Positions 51,648 through 63,913 are shown, counted from the stretch's first letter. The stretch: DNA of 64,000 nt from Bradyrhizobium agreste (GCF_016031625.1 NZ_JACCHP010000006.1:1-64000), one strand, 5' to 3'. Made by a program: numbers and translations. The notes: a model not told the origin generated them from the letters alone.

Positions 51648-53012
51648 ATGTCAACGATGGCGATGCCACAAGCGACCGCGAGCGAAGCCGCGGTCCGCTA
51701 CCTCATCACGAACTACAGCCCCAAGGGCAACAAGGTCGGCTGGCTGATGATGGCCTCCATCCTGGTCGAGGCCTGGGACCTCTATTCGATCGCCTTCGTG
51801 CTGATCTTCATCAAGGAGCAGTACAATCCCGATCCGCTGATGCTCGGCCTTGCCGCTGCGGGCACGCAAGGCGGCGCCCTGATCGGCGCGCTGCTCGGCG
51901 GCTGGCTGTCCGACAAGATCGGCCGCCGCGTGATGTTCCTGGTCACGATGGTGCTGTTCATCGTGCTGGCGCTGGCGCAGGCCTTCGTGCCGAACGTTGC
52001 CTGGCTCGTCGTCATCCGCTTCCTGCTCGGCATTCCCCTCGGTTCCGACATCTCGACCGGCTACACCTACATCATGGAATCCATGGCCAAGGGCGAGCGT
52101 GAGGTCATGGGCAACCGCTGGCAGTTCATGTTCGCCGTCGGTGAAGTGCTCACCATCGGCGTTATCGTGATCTTCCTGCTGATCGACATGAATCACGAGA
52201 TGCTGTGGCGCGTGACGCTCGGTCTCGGTGCGGTGCCGGCGCTGATCATCCTGATCATGCGTCACGACGTGCCGGAGACGGCGGTGTGGCTGGTGCAGAA
52301 GGGCCGCTACCGCGAGGCCAAGCAGGTCGCGCGCGAGATGTTCAACGACAACCTCGACATGCTGCCGGACCAGGACGTCAAGGTGCCGAAGGTCTCGACC
52401 CGCGCGTTCCTCGCCGACCTCAAGAAGGATCCGATCCGCTGGCGCGCAACGGTCTACGGGTGGATCGCCTGCTTCATGCAAGCAAGCGAGTTCTCGACCT
52501 TCGCGTTCTACCTGCCGGTGCTGTTCGCGATGGTCGGCGTGTCGTCGATTCTCGGCAACAATCTGGTGACAATGGCGCTGTTTGCCTTCGCGGGGCTGTC
52601 GGGCTGGGTCGGACCCTTGCTGACACCGAAGATCGGCCACCGTGGCATCTCGATCGCCGGCTTCTCGATCGTGCTGGTATCGCTGCTGTTTGCGGCCTTC
52701 GCGCTCTACACCGACAACAAGATGCTGCTGCCGTTTGCGGCCGCCGGCATGCTGTGGGGCCATTACTGGGACGCCTCGAACTGCATGACGATCCCGACCA
52801 TGGTCGCCAAGCCGCAATATCGCGGCACCGCCAGCGGCTTCGCCTACATGTTCGTGAAGCTGCCGTCGTTCCTGGCGATTTTCCTGTTTCCCTCGCTGTT
52901 CGCCGCGATCGGGCAGGCCAACGCCACGCTGTTCGTCGCGATCTTCCCGCTGATCGGATTGCTCGCGGCAATCTTCATCCTGCCGGAAGTCTATGGCTAC
53001 GAGAACGACTGA
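51648..53012 (+). CDS. MFS transporter (sugar-porter/metabolite:H+ symporter-like)
   Basis: A 454-residue protein with twelve predicted helices. The loop signature GGWLSDKIGRRVMFLVTMV between helices 2 and 3 is canonical, and an acidic start to helix 1 (LVEAWDLYSIAFVL) resembles aromatic-acid and sugar-acid symporters. A central cytoplasmic loop lies at residues about 200-255. It likely imports the acid sugar processed by the divergent operon. GGAAGAAG lies upstream of ATG 51648. Confidence 0.88.
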   Translation: MSTMAMPQATASEAAVRYLITNYSPKGNKVGWLMMASILVEAWDLYSIAFVLIFIKEQYNPDPLMLGLAAAGTQGGALIGALLGGWLSDKIGRRVMFLVTMVLFIVLALAQAFVPNVAWLVVIRFLLGIPLGSDISTGYTYIMESMAKGEREVMGNRWQFMFAVGEVLTIGVIVIFLLIDMNHEMLWRVTLGLGAVPALIILIMRHDVPETAVWLVQKGRYREAKQVAREMFNDNLDMLPDQDVKVPKVSTRAFLADLKKDPIRWRATVYGWIACFMQASEFSTFAFYLPVLFAMVGVSSILGNNLVTMALFAFAGLSGWVGPLLTPKIGHRGISIAGFSIVLVSLLFAAFALYTDNKMLLPFAAAGMLWGHYWDASNCMTIPTMVAKPQYRGTASGFAYMFVKLPSFLAIFLFPSLFAAIGQANATLFVAIFPLIGLLAAIFILPEVYGYEND

Positions 53013-53021
53013 ACCCGCACA

Positions 53022-54281
53022 CTATCTGATCGCGGCGGCTAACGCCGCAATCAGAGCTGGCGGCGTCACCAGGAGGCCGAGCTTGAGGAACGGCCAGGCG
53101 CCGACCTCGATCTTCTCCCGCCGGAGCGCGACCAGCCAGAGAATGGTGGCGAGCGAGCCAGTGACCGACAGATTGGGGCCGAGATCGACGCCGATCAGGA
53201 TGGCACTGACGACCGGCGCGGGCAGATGATCGCTGGCGGCGACCGAACCGGCGACGAGACCGACAGGGAGGTTGTTGGCGATGTTGTCGGCGAGCGCGGT
53301 GGCGATGCCGACACTCCAGGCGGCGTTCGTCACGGACTGCGCCACCGCCTGGTGCAACAGCGCGCTCAGCTGCGCGATCACGCCGGTCTTCACCAGCGCT
53401 TCGACCATGACAAAGAGCCCGCCGACGAGCGGCAGCACGCTCCAGGAGACACCGTGCAGCACGGGCAAAGGCGATTGACGGTTGATCAGCAACACGATCG
53501 CCGCGGTCGTCACGCCGCAGATGAAGGTCGGCAGACCCAATTGCAAATCGAGGGCCGAGGCCCAGATCAGCACGATGCCGATGGCACCGATGCCATAGGC
53601 CGTCAACAGGCCGCCGCGGCTGAGTTTGGGATGAGGCACTTGCGTTTCGATGGTTTCGTCCTTCAACTCGCGGTGCAAGGCAAGGCGTAGTGCGATATAG
53701 GTGAGAACAATCGAGGCAAGCGACGGCAGAGCGAACTGGCGCAGCCAAGTCCCCAGATGCGGCATGTTCTTGCCGAACACGACGAGGTTGGCCGGATTGG
53801 AGATCGGCAGCACGAAGCTCGCGGCATTGGCGATGAAAGCGCAGACGAAGAGATAGGGCAGCGGTTTTGCGCCGGCCGCGCGCGTCGCGGCATAGACGGC
53901 CGGCGTCAGCACGATCGCGGTGGCATCGTTCGAGAGCAGCACCGTCACAAGCGTGCCGACGAGATAGATCAGCAGGAACAGCCGCTGCGGGGAGCCGCGT
54001 GCATGCTCGACCGCAAACGCGGCCAGATAGTCGAACAGGCCTTCGAGCCGCGCCAGCTCGGCGATCAGCATCATGCCGATCAGGAAGAGATAAACGTCGA
54101 CGCCTTTCTCGATGCCGGTGAGTGCATCCTGCCACGATAGGAAGCCGGGCAGCACGAGAGCGGCGGCGCCGATCGCGGCCCAGATCGCCTCCGGCATGCG
54201 AAAGGGGCGGATGATGACGCCTCCGGTGGCGGCGACGATGATGCTCCAGGCCCAGATGGCATCAGACGGCACGGTCGGCAA
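53022..54281 (-). CDS. ArsB/NhaD-superfamily transporter
   Basis: A 419-residue protein with about eleven helices. Signatures of the ArsB group are FLIGMMLIAELARLEGLFDY, LLSNDATAIVLTPAVYAATR and ILIGVDLGPNLSVTGSLATI. It would export arsenite/antimonite. No arsenate reductase, metal-type ArsR or other ars gene is adjacent, so physiological arsenic resistance is uncertain. It is convergent with the MFS gene, 9 bases apart. Confidence 0.82.
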   Translation of the reverse strand: MPTVPSDAIWAWSIIVAATGGVIIRPFRMPEAIWAAIGAAALVLPGFLSWQDALTGIEKGVDVYLFLIGMMLIAELARLEGLFDYLAAFAVEHARGSPQRLFLLIYLVGTLVTVLLSNDATAIVLTPAVYAATRAAGAKPLPYLFVCAFIANAASFVLPISNPANLVVFGKNMPHLGTWLRQFALPSLASIVLTYIALRLALHRELKDETIETQVPHPKLSRGGLLTAYGIGAIGIVLIWASALDLQLGLPTFICGVTTAAIVLLINRQSPLPVLHGVSWSVLPLVGGLFVMVEALVKTGVIAQLSALLHQAVAQSVTNAAWSVGIATALADNIANNLPVGLVAGSVAASDHLPAPVVSAILIGVDLGPNLSVTGSLATILWLVALRREKIEVGAWPFLKLGLLVTPPALIAALAAAIR

Positions 54282-54335
54282 GTCAATCTCCAGAATCCGC
54301 TCCTGACTACCGCGCGCCGGGTAGAACCGCCAGCC

Positions 54336-54776
54336 TCAAAACTTGATCGCCAGCAGCACCGCGCCGGCGCCGATCATGGCGATGCCGAGCCAGCCCTGCG
54401 CCGTCGGCCGCTCGCCGAGAAAGGCGAAGGCGAACAGGGCGACCAGCACGACGCTGAGCTTGTCGATCGGCGCGACCAGCGTTGCGGGGCCAAGCTTCAG
54501 CGCACGGAAATAGCAGAGCCACGAGGCACCGGTCGCTAGTCCCGACAGCACCAGGAACAGCCAGGTTCGCGGCGAGACCGCCGAGGGTACGACGAATTGT
54601 CCGGTGAAGAATAGCAGCACCGAAAAGGCGAGCAGCACCACGACGGTGCGGATGAAGGTGGCGAGATCCGGATTGATGTTCTCGACGCCGACCTTCGCGA
54701 AGATCGCGGTCAGCGCCGCAAAGCAGGCGGACAGCAGCGCCCAGGTCTGCCAGGCGGAGAGGAGGGCGGGTTTCAT
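54336..54776 (-). CDS. Half-size EamA/DMT-family membrane protein
   Basis: A 146-residue protein with about five hydrophobic helices: TWALLSACFAALTAIFAKVG, TVVVLLAFSVLLFF, WLFLVLSGLATGASWLCYFR and ALKLGPATLVAPIDKLSVVL. It equals one EamA repeat, so it probably works as a dimer, like small DMT proteins. ATG 54776 (MKPALLSAWQTW) is chosen; the longer frame to 54920 runs into a palindromic repeat. Confidence 0.82.
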   Translation of the reverse strand: MKPALLSAWQTWALLSACFAALTAIFAKVGVENINPDLATFIRTVVVLLAFSVLLFFTGQFVVPSAVSPRTWLFLVLSGLATGASWLCYFRALKLGPATLVAPIDKLSVVLVALFAFAFLGERPTAQGWLGIAMIGAGAVLLAIKF

Positions 54777-54838
54777 GAACTTCCTGATGCGCGCGGCTGA
54801 ATCGTCGTTATGCCGGTAACCGGAGCCTAACACTCGGC

Positions 54839-54959
54839 GTCGTCCCGGCGAAGGCCGGGACCCATACCCCCAGGGAGAAGTGTGACACGAGATGGTCATT
54901 GGCAATCTTTCGCCACACACCCATTCGTGATTATGGGTCCCGGCTTTCGCCGGGACGAC
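54839..54959. repeat. Palindromic repeat (GTCGTCCCGGCGAAGGCCGG family)
   Basis: CGTCGTCCCGGCGAAGGCC and GGGACCCATA are mirrored by TATGGGTCCC and GGCTTTCGCCGGGACGAC. It lies between the EamA-like gene and the hybrid kinase. A common dispersed repeat of this genome type. Confidence 0.85.
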
Positions 54960-54980
54960 ATTGTGAGTGTCGCTCGCACC

Positions 54981-57446
54981 TTATCTTGCCACCGACAGCT
55001 TCTCCGAGATCGCCTTGCGCAGGATGCGCGACAGCGATTCCACGGAATACGGCTTCTGGATCAGCTCGAAGCCGCGGTGCGCGTTTTCCGCGAGCACGTT
55101 GCTGTAGCCGGAAGTGAGCACCACGGGCAGGCCCGGATAGCGCTCGCGGATGATGCCGGCGAGCTCGACCCCGTTCATGCCGGGCATGATGACGTCGGAG
55201 AAGACGAGATCGACGGCAAATTCGTTGTCGCCGAGGATCGCCAGTGCCGCGTTCGCGTCGGCGACGCGGCGGACGACATAGCCGAGATCCTCCAGGAGTT
55301 CGGTGGAGAAGCGGCCGACCTCGTCGTCGTCCTCGACCACGAGCACGCGACAGCCACGCCCGGTCGTGGCCGCCTCGTGGCTCAGCGCCGCGGCTTCCTT
55401 CTCCGTGGCGGGGCTCCGCGCCTGCGGCAGGTAGATGGTGAAGGTGGCACCTTCACCTTGCGTGCTCGTCACCGCAATGTCGCCCTCGGACTGCTTTGCG
55501 AAGCCGAAGGCCTGGCTCAGGCCGAGGCCGGTGCCCTTGCCGACCTCCTTGGTGGTGAAGAACGGCTCGAAAATCGAGTCGAGATGTTCCGGCGCGATGC
55601 CGCTGCCGGTGTCCGCGACTGAGATCGCGACATAGTCGCCGCCGCGCGCCGATTGTGCGCGCAGGCTCGGAATTCCGGAGACCTTGCGCACGGCAATGGT
55701 GAGGCGGCCTTCGCCGTCCATGGCATCGCGGGCGTTGATGGCGAGGTTGATCAGCGCGGTCTCGAACTGGGCGACGTCGGCCACCGTGAAGCAATCGGCG
55801 TCCTGAACCTCCACGGCGATCTCGATGCGGGCGCCGACCAGCGGCCGGACCAGCTGCGCCACGCCCTCGACCTGGCTGCCGACGTTGAAGATCTGCGGCT
55901 TCAGCGGTTGCCGGCGCGCGAAGGCGAGAAGCTGCGCGGTCAGCTTGGAGGCGCGCTCAACCGTCTCGGAGATGGCATCGACATAGCGGCGGCGGCGCTC
56001 CTCCGGCAGCTCGCGCCGGCGCAGGAAATCGGTTGCCGAGCGGATGATGGTGAGGAGATTGTTGAAGTCGTGGGCGACGCCGCCGGTGAGCTGGCCGATC
56101 GCCTCCATCTTCTGCGATTGGCGCAGCGCCTCTTCGCCGAGACGGCGCTCGGTGATGTCGACGGCTTCGGGCACAGCGCCGGTGATGTTGCCGTGGCGGT
56201 CGAGCACGGGCCGCATGCCGAAGTCGAAATCGCGGTCGCCGATGGGAAGATGCAGGCGCATCTCCAGCCGCACGGCTTCGCCTTTGAGCACCGTCTCGAA
56301 GGCTTCGCGCACGGCGGCACTCATGCCGTCCGTGGCGGTGAACCAGGGCGTTTCCCAGAACGGCTTTCCGATTACATCGGCGGAATTCGCCTTGATGCCG
56401 GCGAGCGCGGTCTTGTTGGCGTAGACCAGCTCGCCCTCGAGATTGACCAGACCCTGATACTGATTGCTGGTCTCCAGGATCGCGCGCAGCCGCGCCTCGT
56501 TGGCTTCGAGCTCGGCGGTGCGCTCGGCGATGCGCTCTTCCAGCGTCTCGTTCAGCCGCCGGAGCTCGATCTCGGCCTGCTTGGCCACGGTCACATCGTG
56601 GGCGACGCCGATGAAGCCGATATGCTTGCCGGTCGCATCCCAGCGCGGCTGCGATTCCGAGCGCAGCCAGCGCCATTCGCCGCTGGCGTTCTTGTAACGC
56701 GCTTCCAGCACGAAGGGCTTGAGGGACGCTTCACCCGCGACGGATTGCTGCAGCACGTGCGGCAGGTCGTCGGGGTGCAGCACCTTGCGCCAGTCGAAGT
56801 CGATGGCCTGCTCGTAGGGCAGGCCGACGAAGTCGACATAGGCCTGGTTGGCGAAGGACCGCTTGCGGTCGAGCTTGGTGACCCAGATCGGCACCGGCGC
56901 GCTGTCGGCGATCAGCCGGAAGCGCTCCTCGCTTTCGCGCAGCGTCTCGCGTGCCAAGGCCTGATCGGTGATGTCGATATGGGCGCCGACGAGCCGGATG
57001 GCGCGGCCGTTCTTGTCGCGCTCGATCTTGGCGACCACCCGGATCCAGCGGGTCTCGCCGTCGCTGGGGCGGATGATGCGGTATTCGGCGCTATAGTCTT
57101 CGCTCGCTCCGGCGAGAGCTTCGAAGAAATGCTTGACGGTGGCGTCGCGGTCGTCGGGATGGATGCGGTTGACCCAATCCTCGTGCGACTCCTCGGCGGC
57201 TTCCGGCGGAAGGCCGTGGATCATCAGATATTCGGGCGAGCGACGGTTTTTGAAGCCTTCGCGGAAATCGACCTCGACGCCGCCGACCTTGCCGATGCGC
57301 TGGATGCGCACCAGCTCGGCCTCGCGCTCCTGCAGCGCGCGATAGGCGTTATCGCGCTCGCGCGCGACGTCTTCGAGGTGCTGGCGCAGCCTTTCGGCGG
57401 CGATGGTCTCGGGCAAGGGATCGTTCAAGGCATCGGCCGTTGTCAT
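54981..57446 (-). CDS. Cytosolic PAS hybrid histidine kinase
   Basis: An 821-residue hybrid sensor with no membrane helix. Three PAS/PAC units lie at residues about 30-160, 165-285 and 310-430. His459 lies in GGVAHDFNNLLTII, followed by the ATPase domain (NLAINARDAMDGEGRLTI, GTGLGLSQAFGF). A C-terminal receiver domain has Asp751 (FSDVIMPG). ATG 57446 (MTTADALNDP) is taken as start. It shares the kinase and receiver layout of the protein at 62267-63784, suggesting paralogy. Stimulus unknown, perhaps redox or light. Confidence 0.92.
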   Translation of the reverse strand: MTTADALNDPLPETIAAERLRQHLEDVARERDNAYRALQEREAELVRIQRIGKVGGVEVDFREGFKNRRSPEYLMIHGLPPEAAEESHEDWVNRIHPDDRDATVKHFFEALAGASEDYSAEYRIIRPSDGETRWIRVVAKIERDKNGRAIRLVGAHIDITDQALARETLRESEERFRLIADSAPVPIWVTKLDRKRSFANQAYVDFVGLPYEQAIDFDWRKVLHPDDLPHVLQQSVAGEASLKPFVLEARYKNASGEWRWLRSESQPRWDATGKHIGFIGVAHDVTVAKQAEIELRRLNETLEERIAERTAELEANEARLRAILETSNQYQGLVNLEGELVYANKTALAGIKANSADVIGKPFWETPWFTATDGMSAAVREAFETVLKGEAVRLEMRLHLPIGDRDFDFGMRPVLDRHGNITGAVPEAVDITERRLGEEALRQSQKMEAIGQLTGGVAHDFNNLLTIIRSATDFLRRRELPEERRRRYVDAISETVERASKLTAQLLAFARRQPLKPQIFNVGSQVEGVAQLVRPLVGARIEIAVEVQDADCFTVADVAQFETALINLAINARDAMDGEGRLTIAVRKVSGIPSLRAQSARGGDYVAISVADTGSGIAPEHLDSIFEPFFTTKEVGKGTGLGLSQAFGFAKQSEGDIAVTSTQGEGATFTIYLPQARSPATEKEAAALSHEAATTGRGCRVLVVEDDDEVGRFSTELLEDLGYVVRRVADANAALAILGDNEFAVDLVFSDVIMPGMNGVELAGIIRERYPGLPVVLTSGYSNVLAENAHRGFELIQKPYSVESLSRILRKAISEKLSVAR

Positions 57447-57674
57447 GCAGGTGCGCACGTGCCGGACCGATATTCACACAGACGGAGCGTGATGGCCATT
57501 GTTTAGAGCGCAGGTGGTGCCGGGAAACAGGGGCGCGTGTCTGAACGCGGGGAAATGCGCGGTGGCAACGTCCGGTCTGGCAATTTGTTCCGGATACTGG
57601 AACGATCCGCTGATTGAGGCGTCGTCGCCAGGCGCCAGCTCTCTCATAACTTTCCCTTCCCATGAGGCTAAATC

Positions 57675-58745
57675 TTGAAGCTGTTTGTCTGCCAGGCCTG
57701 CGGCAACGTCCTCTATTTCGAGAACCGCGCCTGCGAACACTGCGGCCGCCGGGTCGCCTTCCTGCCCGAGAAGGAGACGATGTCAGCGATCGAGGCCGAC
57801 GGAGGGGCATGGAGGATCATCGCCGACAAGGACGAAAGCCGGATGCTGTGCCGGAATGCCGAGCACGACGCCTGCAACTGGCTGACCGACGCAGGCGATA
57901 GCACCGGCTATTGCCGCGCCTGCTGCCACAACGGGACGGTGCCGAACCTCTCGGATCCGGCGCAGCTCGCCGGCTGGCGCGAGCTGGAGGTGGCCAAGCA
58001 CCGTCTATTCTATTCCCTGATCCGTTGGAAGCTGCCACTCCAGACCCGCCAGGACAATCCCGAGCATGGCCTGATCTTCAACTTCCTCGCCGACGATCCG
58101 CACAGCGGCGAGAAGGTCATGACCGGCCACGACAACGGCCTGATCACGATCGCGCTGACCGAGGCCGACGACATCGAACGCGAGCGGCGCCGGCTCGAGA
58201 TGGGTGAGCCCTATCGGACGCTGCTCGGGCACTTTCGCCATGAGGTCGGCCACTATTTCTGGGACGTGCTGGTGCGCGATGGCGGCAAGCTTGACCAGTG
58301 CCGCGCCGTCTTCGGCGACGATAGCGCCGATTATGGCGAGGCCCTGCAGCGCCATTATGCGGAAGGACCGCCGCCGGACTGGCAGCAGAACTACGTCTCT
58401 GCCTATGCCACGACCCACCCTTGGGAGGATTTTGCCGAGACCTGGGCGCACTACCTCCACATCGTCGATACCCTGGAAATGGCCGCCGAGTTCGGCATGG
58501 AGGTGCGCCCCAAGGTCGACCGCGACGGGGAGTTGACCGCGCGCATCCGCTTCAATCCGTACGAGGCCAGGGATGTCGAGGCGCTGGTGAACGCATGGCT
58601 GCCCTTCACCTTCGCCATGAACAGCGTCAACCGCGCCATGGGCCTGCGCGATCTCTATCCCTTCATCCTGTCGCCCGCGGTGGTCGGCAAACTGGGCTTC
58701 ATTCATGACCTGGTCCGGGACGCGGCCAAGGCTGGAAAGCCCTAG
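57675..58745 (+). CDS. Putative zinc metallopeptidase with N-terminal zinc ribbon
   Basis: A 356-residue protein. An N-terminal zinc ribbon (CQACGNVLYFENRACEHCGR) precedes a long domain with the HExxH motif FRHEVGHYFWDVL (about residues 190-200) and a further possible ligand in WEDFAETWAHYLHI. Proteins of this layout form the putative zinc-binding metallopeptidase family; biological substrate unknown. The start is TTG 57675 with TGAGG six bases upstream. Divergent from the kinase. Confidence 0.85.
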   Translation: MKLFVCQACGNVLYFENRACEHCGRRVAFLPEKETMSAIEADGGAWRIIADKDESRMLCRNAEHDACNWLTDAGDSTGYCRACCHNGTVPNLSDPAQLAGWRELEVAKHRLFYSLIRWKLPLQTRQDNPEHGLIFNFLADDPHSGEKVMTGHDNGLITIALTEADDIERERRRLEMGEPYRTLLGHFRHEVGHYFWDVLVRDGGKLDQCRAVFGDDSADYGEALQRHYAEGPPPDWQQNYVSAYATTHPWEDFAETWAHYLHIVDTLEMAAEFGMEVRPKVDRDGELTARIRFNPYEARDVEALVNAWLPFTFAMNSVNRAMGLRDLYPFILSPAVVGKLGFIHDLVRDAAKAGKP

Positions 58746-58924
58746 GGATACCGCACGGCGGGCGCGCCGGGCCCATTTCGGTCTTGCGCTGGTACGCCGA
58801 AGGCGGCCCGATTTAGACCGTTGCCTCCGGCCCATTTTGATGTACCACGGGAGCCACACGGCCCCTCCCATAGGCCCGAACGGCCAGGGAAGGGTCCCGC
58901 CCAAGGTCGAGACTCAAGAAAAGC

Positions 58925-60940
<2,016 letters not shown>

Positions 60941-60963
60941 GCGTGGCAAAGCGCAATATTAGA

Positions 60964-61070
60964 CCCTCACCCTGAGGAGCCGCGCCTGCGCGGCGTCTCG
61001 AAGGGCGAGGCCAACCGCCGGGCCTTCATCCTTCGAGACGCGCGCAAGAGCGCGCTCCTCAGGATGAGGA
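60964..61070. repeat. Palindromic repeat (CCCTCACCCTGAGGAGC family)
   Basis: CCCTCACCCTGAGGAGC and CGTCTCGAAGG are mirrored by CCTTCGAGACG and GCGCTCCTCAGGATGAGG. It fills the gap between the carboxylase and the oxaloacetate-decarboxylase-like gene. A common dispersed repeat. Confidence 0.85.
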
Positions 61071-61088
61071 ATTGAGAGTGAGGCAACC

Positions 61089-61955
61089 ATGGCCTTTCGT
61101 TCCCGCCGCGAAAAACTGCGCTCCATCCTGTCGGGCACAATTTGCGTCCATCCCGGCTCGGTCTATGACGCGATCTCGATCCGCATTGCCGAGGATCTCG
61201 GCTTTCCGCTCGGCATGTTCGGCGGATCGGTGGCTTCGCTCGCCGTGCTCGGCGATCCCGATGTCACGCTGATCACCCTCACCGAGCTCGCCGAGCAGAT
61301 GCGGCGGATGTCGCGGGCCTCGGCGCTGCCGGTGCTCGTCGATGCCGATCACGGCTATGGCAATGCACTGAACGTGCGCCGCACGGTGCAGGAGCTGGAG
61401 ACGGCTGGCGCGGCCGGCCTCACCATCGAGGACACGCTGTTGCCCGCCGCATTCGGTGAGACGAAGGCGCAACTGATCTCGTTGGAGGAAGGCGTCGGCA
61501 AGATGAAGGCGGCGCTTGGCGGCCGCAGCGATCCCTCGCTGGTCATCATGGGCCGCACGGGCGCAGCTGCGATCACCTCGATCGATGATGCGGTTCGCCG
61601 CGCCCAGGCCTATGAGGCGGCCGGCGTCGATGCGCTGTTTTTCACCGGCATCAAGTCGCGCGCCGAGCTCGAGGCCATCGTCTTCGCCACGCGCCTGCCG
61701 ATCGTGCTCGGCGGCGCGTCGGAGGATTTGAGCGGGCTCGATTATCTCCAGGGTCAGCGCGTGCGCATCGCGCTGCAGGGCCATGCGCCGATCGCCGCCG
61801 CGACGCAAGCCGTCTACGAGACGCAGAAGGCGTTGCGCGAGGGCATGGCGCCAAGAAGCCTCAAGGGCCTGGCGTCGTCGGAGCTGATGGCCCGCGTTAC
61901 GCGCGAGGCCGCGGTCAAGGCGCGCAGCGCCGATTTGCTCGGATCGAAGCCATGA
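61089..61955 (+). CDS. Oxaloacetate decarboxylase-like (isocitrate lyase/PEP mutase superfamily)
   Basis: A 288-residue TIM-barrel protein of the PEP mutase/isocitrate lyase superfamily. The divalent-metal motif [13 protein letters not shown], the ending of strand 2 in [14 protein letters not shown] and the [11 protein letters not shown] segment resemble the PA4872-type oxaloacetate decarboxylases. It lacks the isocitrate lyase KKCGH motif. It overlaps the acylphosphatase start by four bases, so the two are one operon. Confidence 0.82.
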   Translation: MAFRSRREKLRSILSGTICVHPGSVYDAISIRIAEDLGFPLGMFGGSVASLAVLGDPDVTLITLTELAEQMRRMSRASALPVLVDADHGYGNALNVRRTVQELETAGAAGLTIEDTLLPAAFGETKAQLISLEEGVGKMKAALGGRSDPSLVIMGRTGAAAITSIDDAVRRAQAYEAAGVDALFFTGIKSRAELEAIVFATRLPIVLGGASEDLSGLDYLQGQRVRIALQGHAPIAAATQAVYETQKALREGMAPRSLKGLASSELMARVTREAAVKARSADLLGSKP

Positions 61956-62251
61956 GCCGGGTAATTCTCCAGGTCATGATCCGCGGCCGTGTGCAGGGCG
62001 TCGGTTACCGGGCCTGGGTGGAGTCCCAGGCCACCGCGTGTGGCCTCGAAGGCTGGGTCCGCAACCGCCGTGACGGCAGCGTGGAAGCGCTGTTCGCCGG
62101 CGCGCCGACGCACGTTGCCGACATGGTCGCGCTGTGCCGCCACGGCCCGCCGTCCTCACGCGTCGACAATGTCACCAGTGAGACCGCAAGCGTGGATGAG
62201 CTGAATTTGCGCAGGGCAGGGGAGAAGTTTTCGGTGTTGCCGACGGTGTAG
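61952..62251 (+). CDS. acyP: Acylphosphatase
   Basis: A 99-residue enzyme that hydrolyses acyl phosphates. It has the catalytic loop [17 protein letters not shown] (Arg) and the Asn of [17 protein letters not shown]. Length is that of the family. ATG 61952 overlaps the preceding stop (ATGA), so it is translationally coupled to the decarboxylase-like gene. Confidence 0.93.
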   Translation: MSRVILQVMIRGRVQGVGYRAWVESQATACGLEGWVRNRRDGSVEALFAGAPTHVADMVALCRHGPPSSRVDNVTSETASVDELNLRRAGEKFSVLPTV

Positions 62252-62266
62252 GTGCTGTCGGTGTGC

Positions 62267-63784
62267 TCACCGCGGCAGCTTGGCGATCGCCTCGCTCAGC
62301 TCGTGGATCTCGTAGGGCTTGCGCAGGATCGGGAAATCGCCGCGCACGCCGGCGGCGACCTCGCTGTAGCCGGTGGCGAGCAGGATCGGCAGGCCGGGAC
62401 GGATCTGGCGGAGGTGATGGGCGAGGCTGAGGCCGTCCATCTTGCCGGGCATGACGATGTCCGAGAACACGAAGTCGACGCCGTCGCTCTCAATCTCGCG
62501 CAATGCCGCTTCGGCATCGGCGACACGGCGCACCTGGTAGCCGAGCTGCTCCAGAAGACCGATGCTGACCAGCGCGACATCGGGATTGTCCTCGACCAGC
62601 AGCACCGTGCCGCTGCCGCGAAATGCCGTTCCCGGCGTCTCCCGCGACGGCACATCTGTGCCGCGCGGCAGGACAATGGTGAACGTCGTGCCCTTGCCGA
62701 GCTCGCTGGCGACCTTCACCGTGCCGCCGGCCTGGTGGGCGAAGCCGTGGACCTGCGACAGGCCGAGGCCCGTGCCCTTTCCGATCGGCTTGGTCGTGAA
62801 GAACGGCTCGAAGATCTTGTCGAGAACGTCGGAAGGAATTCCGAACCCGGTATCGCGGACGTCGATTGCGACGAAATCGCCGACGAGCGGCGCCTCGTTC
62901 AGGACGACGTTGCGCGCGCCGATCGTCACTGTTCCGCCGTCCGGCATCGCGTCGCGGGCATTGATGACGAGGTTGAGCAGCGCGGTCTCGAGCTCGGAGA
63001 CGTCGGCCTTGATCGGCCAGATGTCGGAGGGGATGTCGAAAGCGAGACGCACGGAGCTGCCGACGCCCGCGTCGAGCACCTCGCGGATGTCCGCGACGCG
63101 TTCGGCAAAATCGATTGCCTGCGGGTTGACGCTTTGCCGCCGCGCGAAGGTGAGAAGCTGGTTGGTCAGCGCTGCGCCGCGCTTGGTCGCGGTCTCGATC
63201 GCCGAAATGGCGCGCTCGAGCTTGGGGTCGTCGGCGGCGCCCTTCTTCAGGATGTGAAGGCTGCCGCTGATGATCATCAAGAGATTGTTGAAGTCGTGGG
63301 CGACCCCGCCGGTGAGCTGTCCGAGCGCATCGAATTTCTGCGACTCGGCCAGCTGCTTCTGCATCGCCTCGAGCTTGAGCTGGGCATTGCGGCGCTCTGT
63401 GATGTCGCGTGTGATCTTGGCGAAGCCGATCAGCCTGCCGTCCTCGTAGATCGGGTCAATGACGACGCTCGCCCAGAAGAACGTGCCGTCCTTGCGGACG
63501 CGCCAGCCTTCCTCCTCGTATCGGCCCTTTTCCCGCGCGATGTCGAGCGCCCGCGCCGGCTTGCCATTGGCGCGGTCGGTCTCGGTGTAGAAACGGGAAA
63601 AATGCTGGCCGAGGATTTCCTCGGGGGAGTAACCCTTGATGCGTTCGCCGCCGATGTTCCAGCTGGTGATGATCCCGTTGGGGTCAAGCATGTAGAGGGC
63701 GTAGTCGGCAACCCCCTCAACCAACAGCCGAAAACTGCGCTCGCTCTCGAACAGGTCTCTCTGTTGACTGAACTTTTCGGTCAT
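62267..63784 (-). CDS. Cytosolic PAS hybrid histidine kinase
   Basis: A 505-residue protein: one PAS domain (residues about 12-135, with GIITSWNIGGERIKGYSPEE), His163 in GGVAHDFNNLL, an ATPase domain (NLVINARDAMPDGGTVTI, GTGLGLSQVHGF) and a C-terminal receiver with Asp442 (FSDIVMPGK). No membrane helix. It resembles the C-terminal two thirds of the kinase at 54981-57446. ATG 63784 (MTEKFSQQRDLFESERSF) is chosen over a longer frame reaching 63904. Convergent with acylphosphatase, 15 bases apart. Confidence 0.92.
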   Translation of the reverse strand: MTEKFSQQRDLFESERSFRLLVEGVADYALYMLDPNGIITSWNIGGERIKGYSPEEILGQHFSRFYTETDRANGKPARALDIAREKGRYEEEGWRVRKDGTFFWASVVIDPIYEDGRLIGFAKITRDITERRNAQLKLEAMQKQLAESQKFDALGQLTGGVAHDFNNLLMIISGSLHILKKGAADDPKLERAISAIETATKRGAALTNQLLTFARRQSVNPQAIDFAERVADIREVLDAGVGSSVRLAFDIPSDIWPIKADVSELETALLNLVINARDAMPDGGTVTIGARNVVLNEAPLVGDFVAIDVRDTGFGIPSDVLDKIFEPFFTTKPIGKGTGLGLSQVHGFAHQAGGTVKVASELGKGTTFTIVLPRGTDVPSRETPGTAFRGSGTVLLVEDNPDVALVSIGLLEQLGYQVRRVADAEAALREIESDGVDFVFSDIVMPGKMDGLSLAHHLRQIRPGLPILLATGYSEVAAGVRGDFPILRKPYEIHELSEAIAKLPR

Positions 63785-63913
63785 TCCCGGGACCCCGCCT
63801 CGACGGGAGCAAACGCGGCATGCGCGAGATTGGTTCCCGGATGTTGCGACATTTTTGGACAGATGTTCCCGCCCCGTATGCAGGCCAAGGCCGCTGAAGC
63901 CCACGCGTGATCG

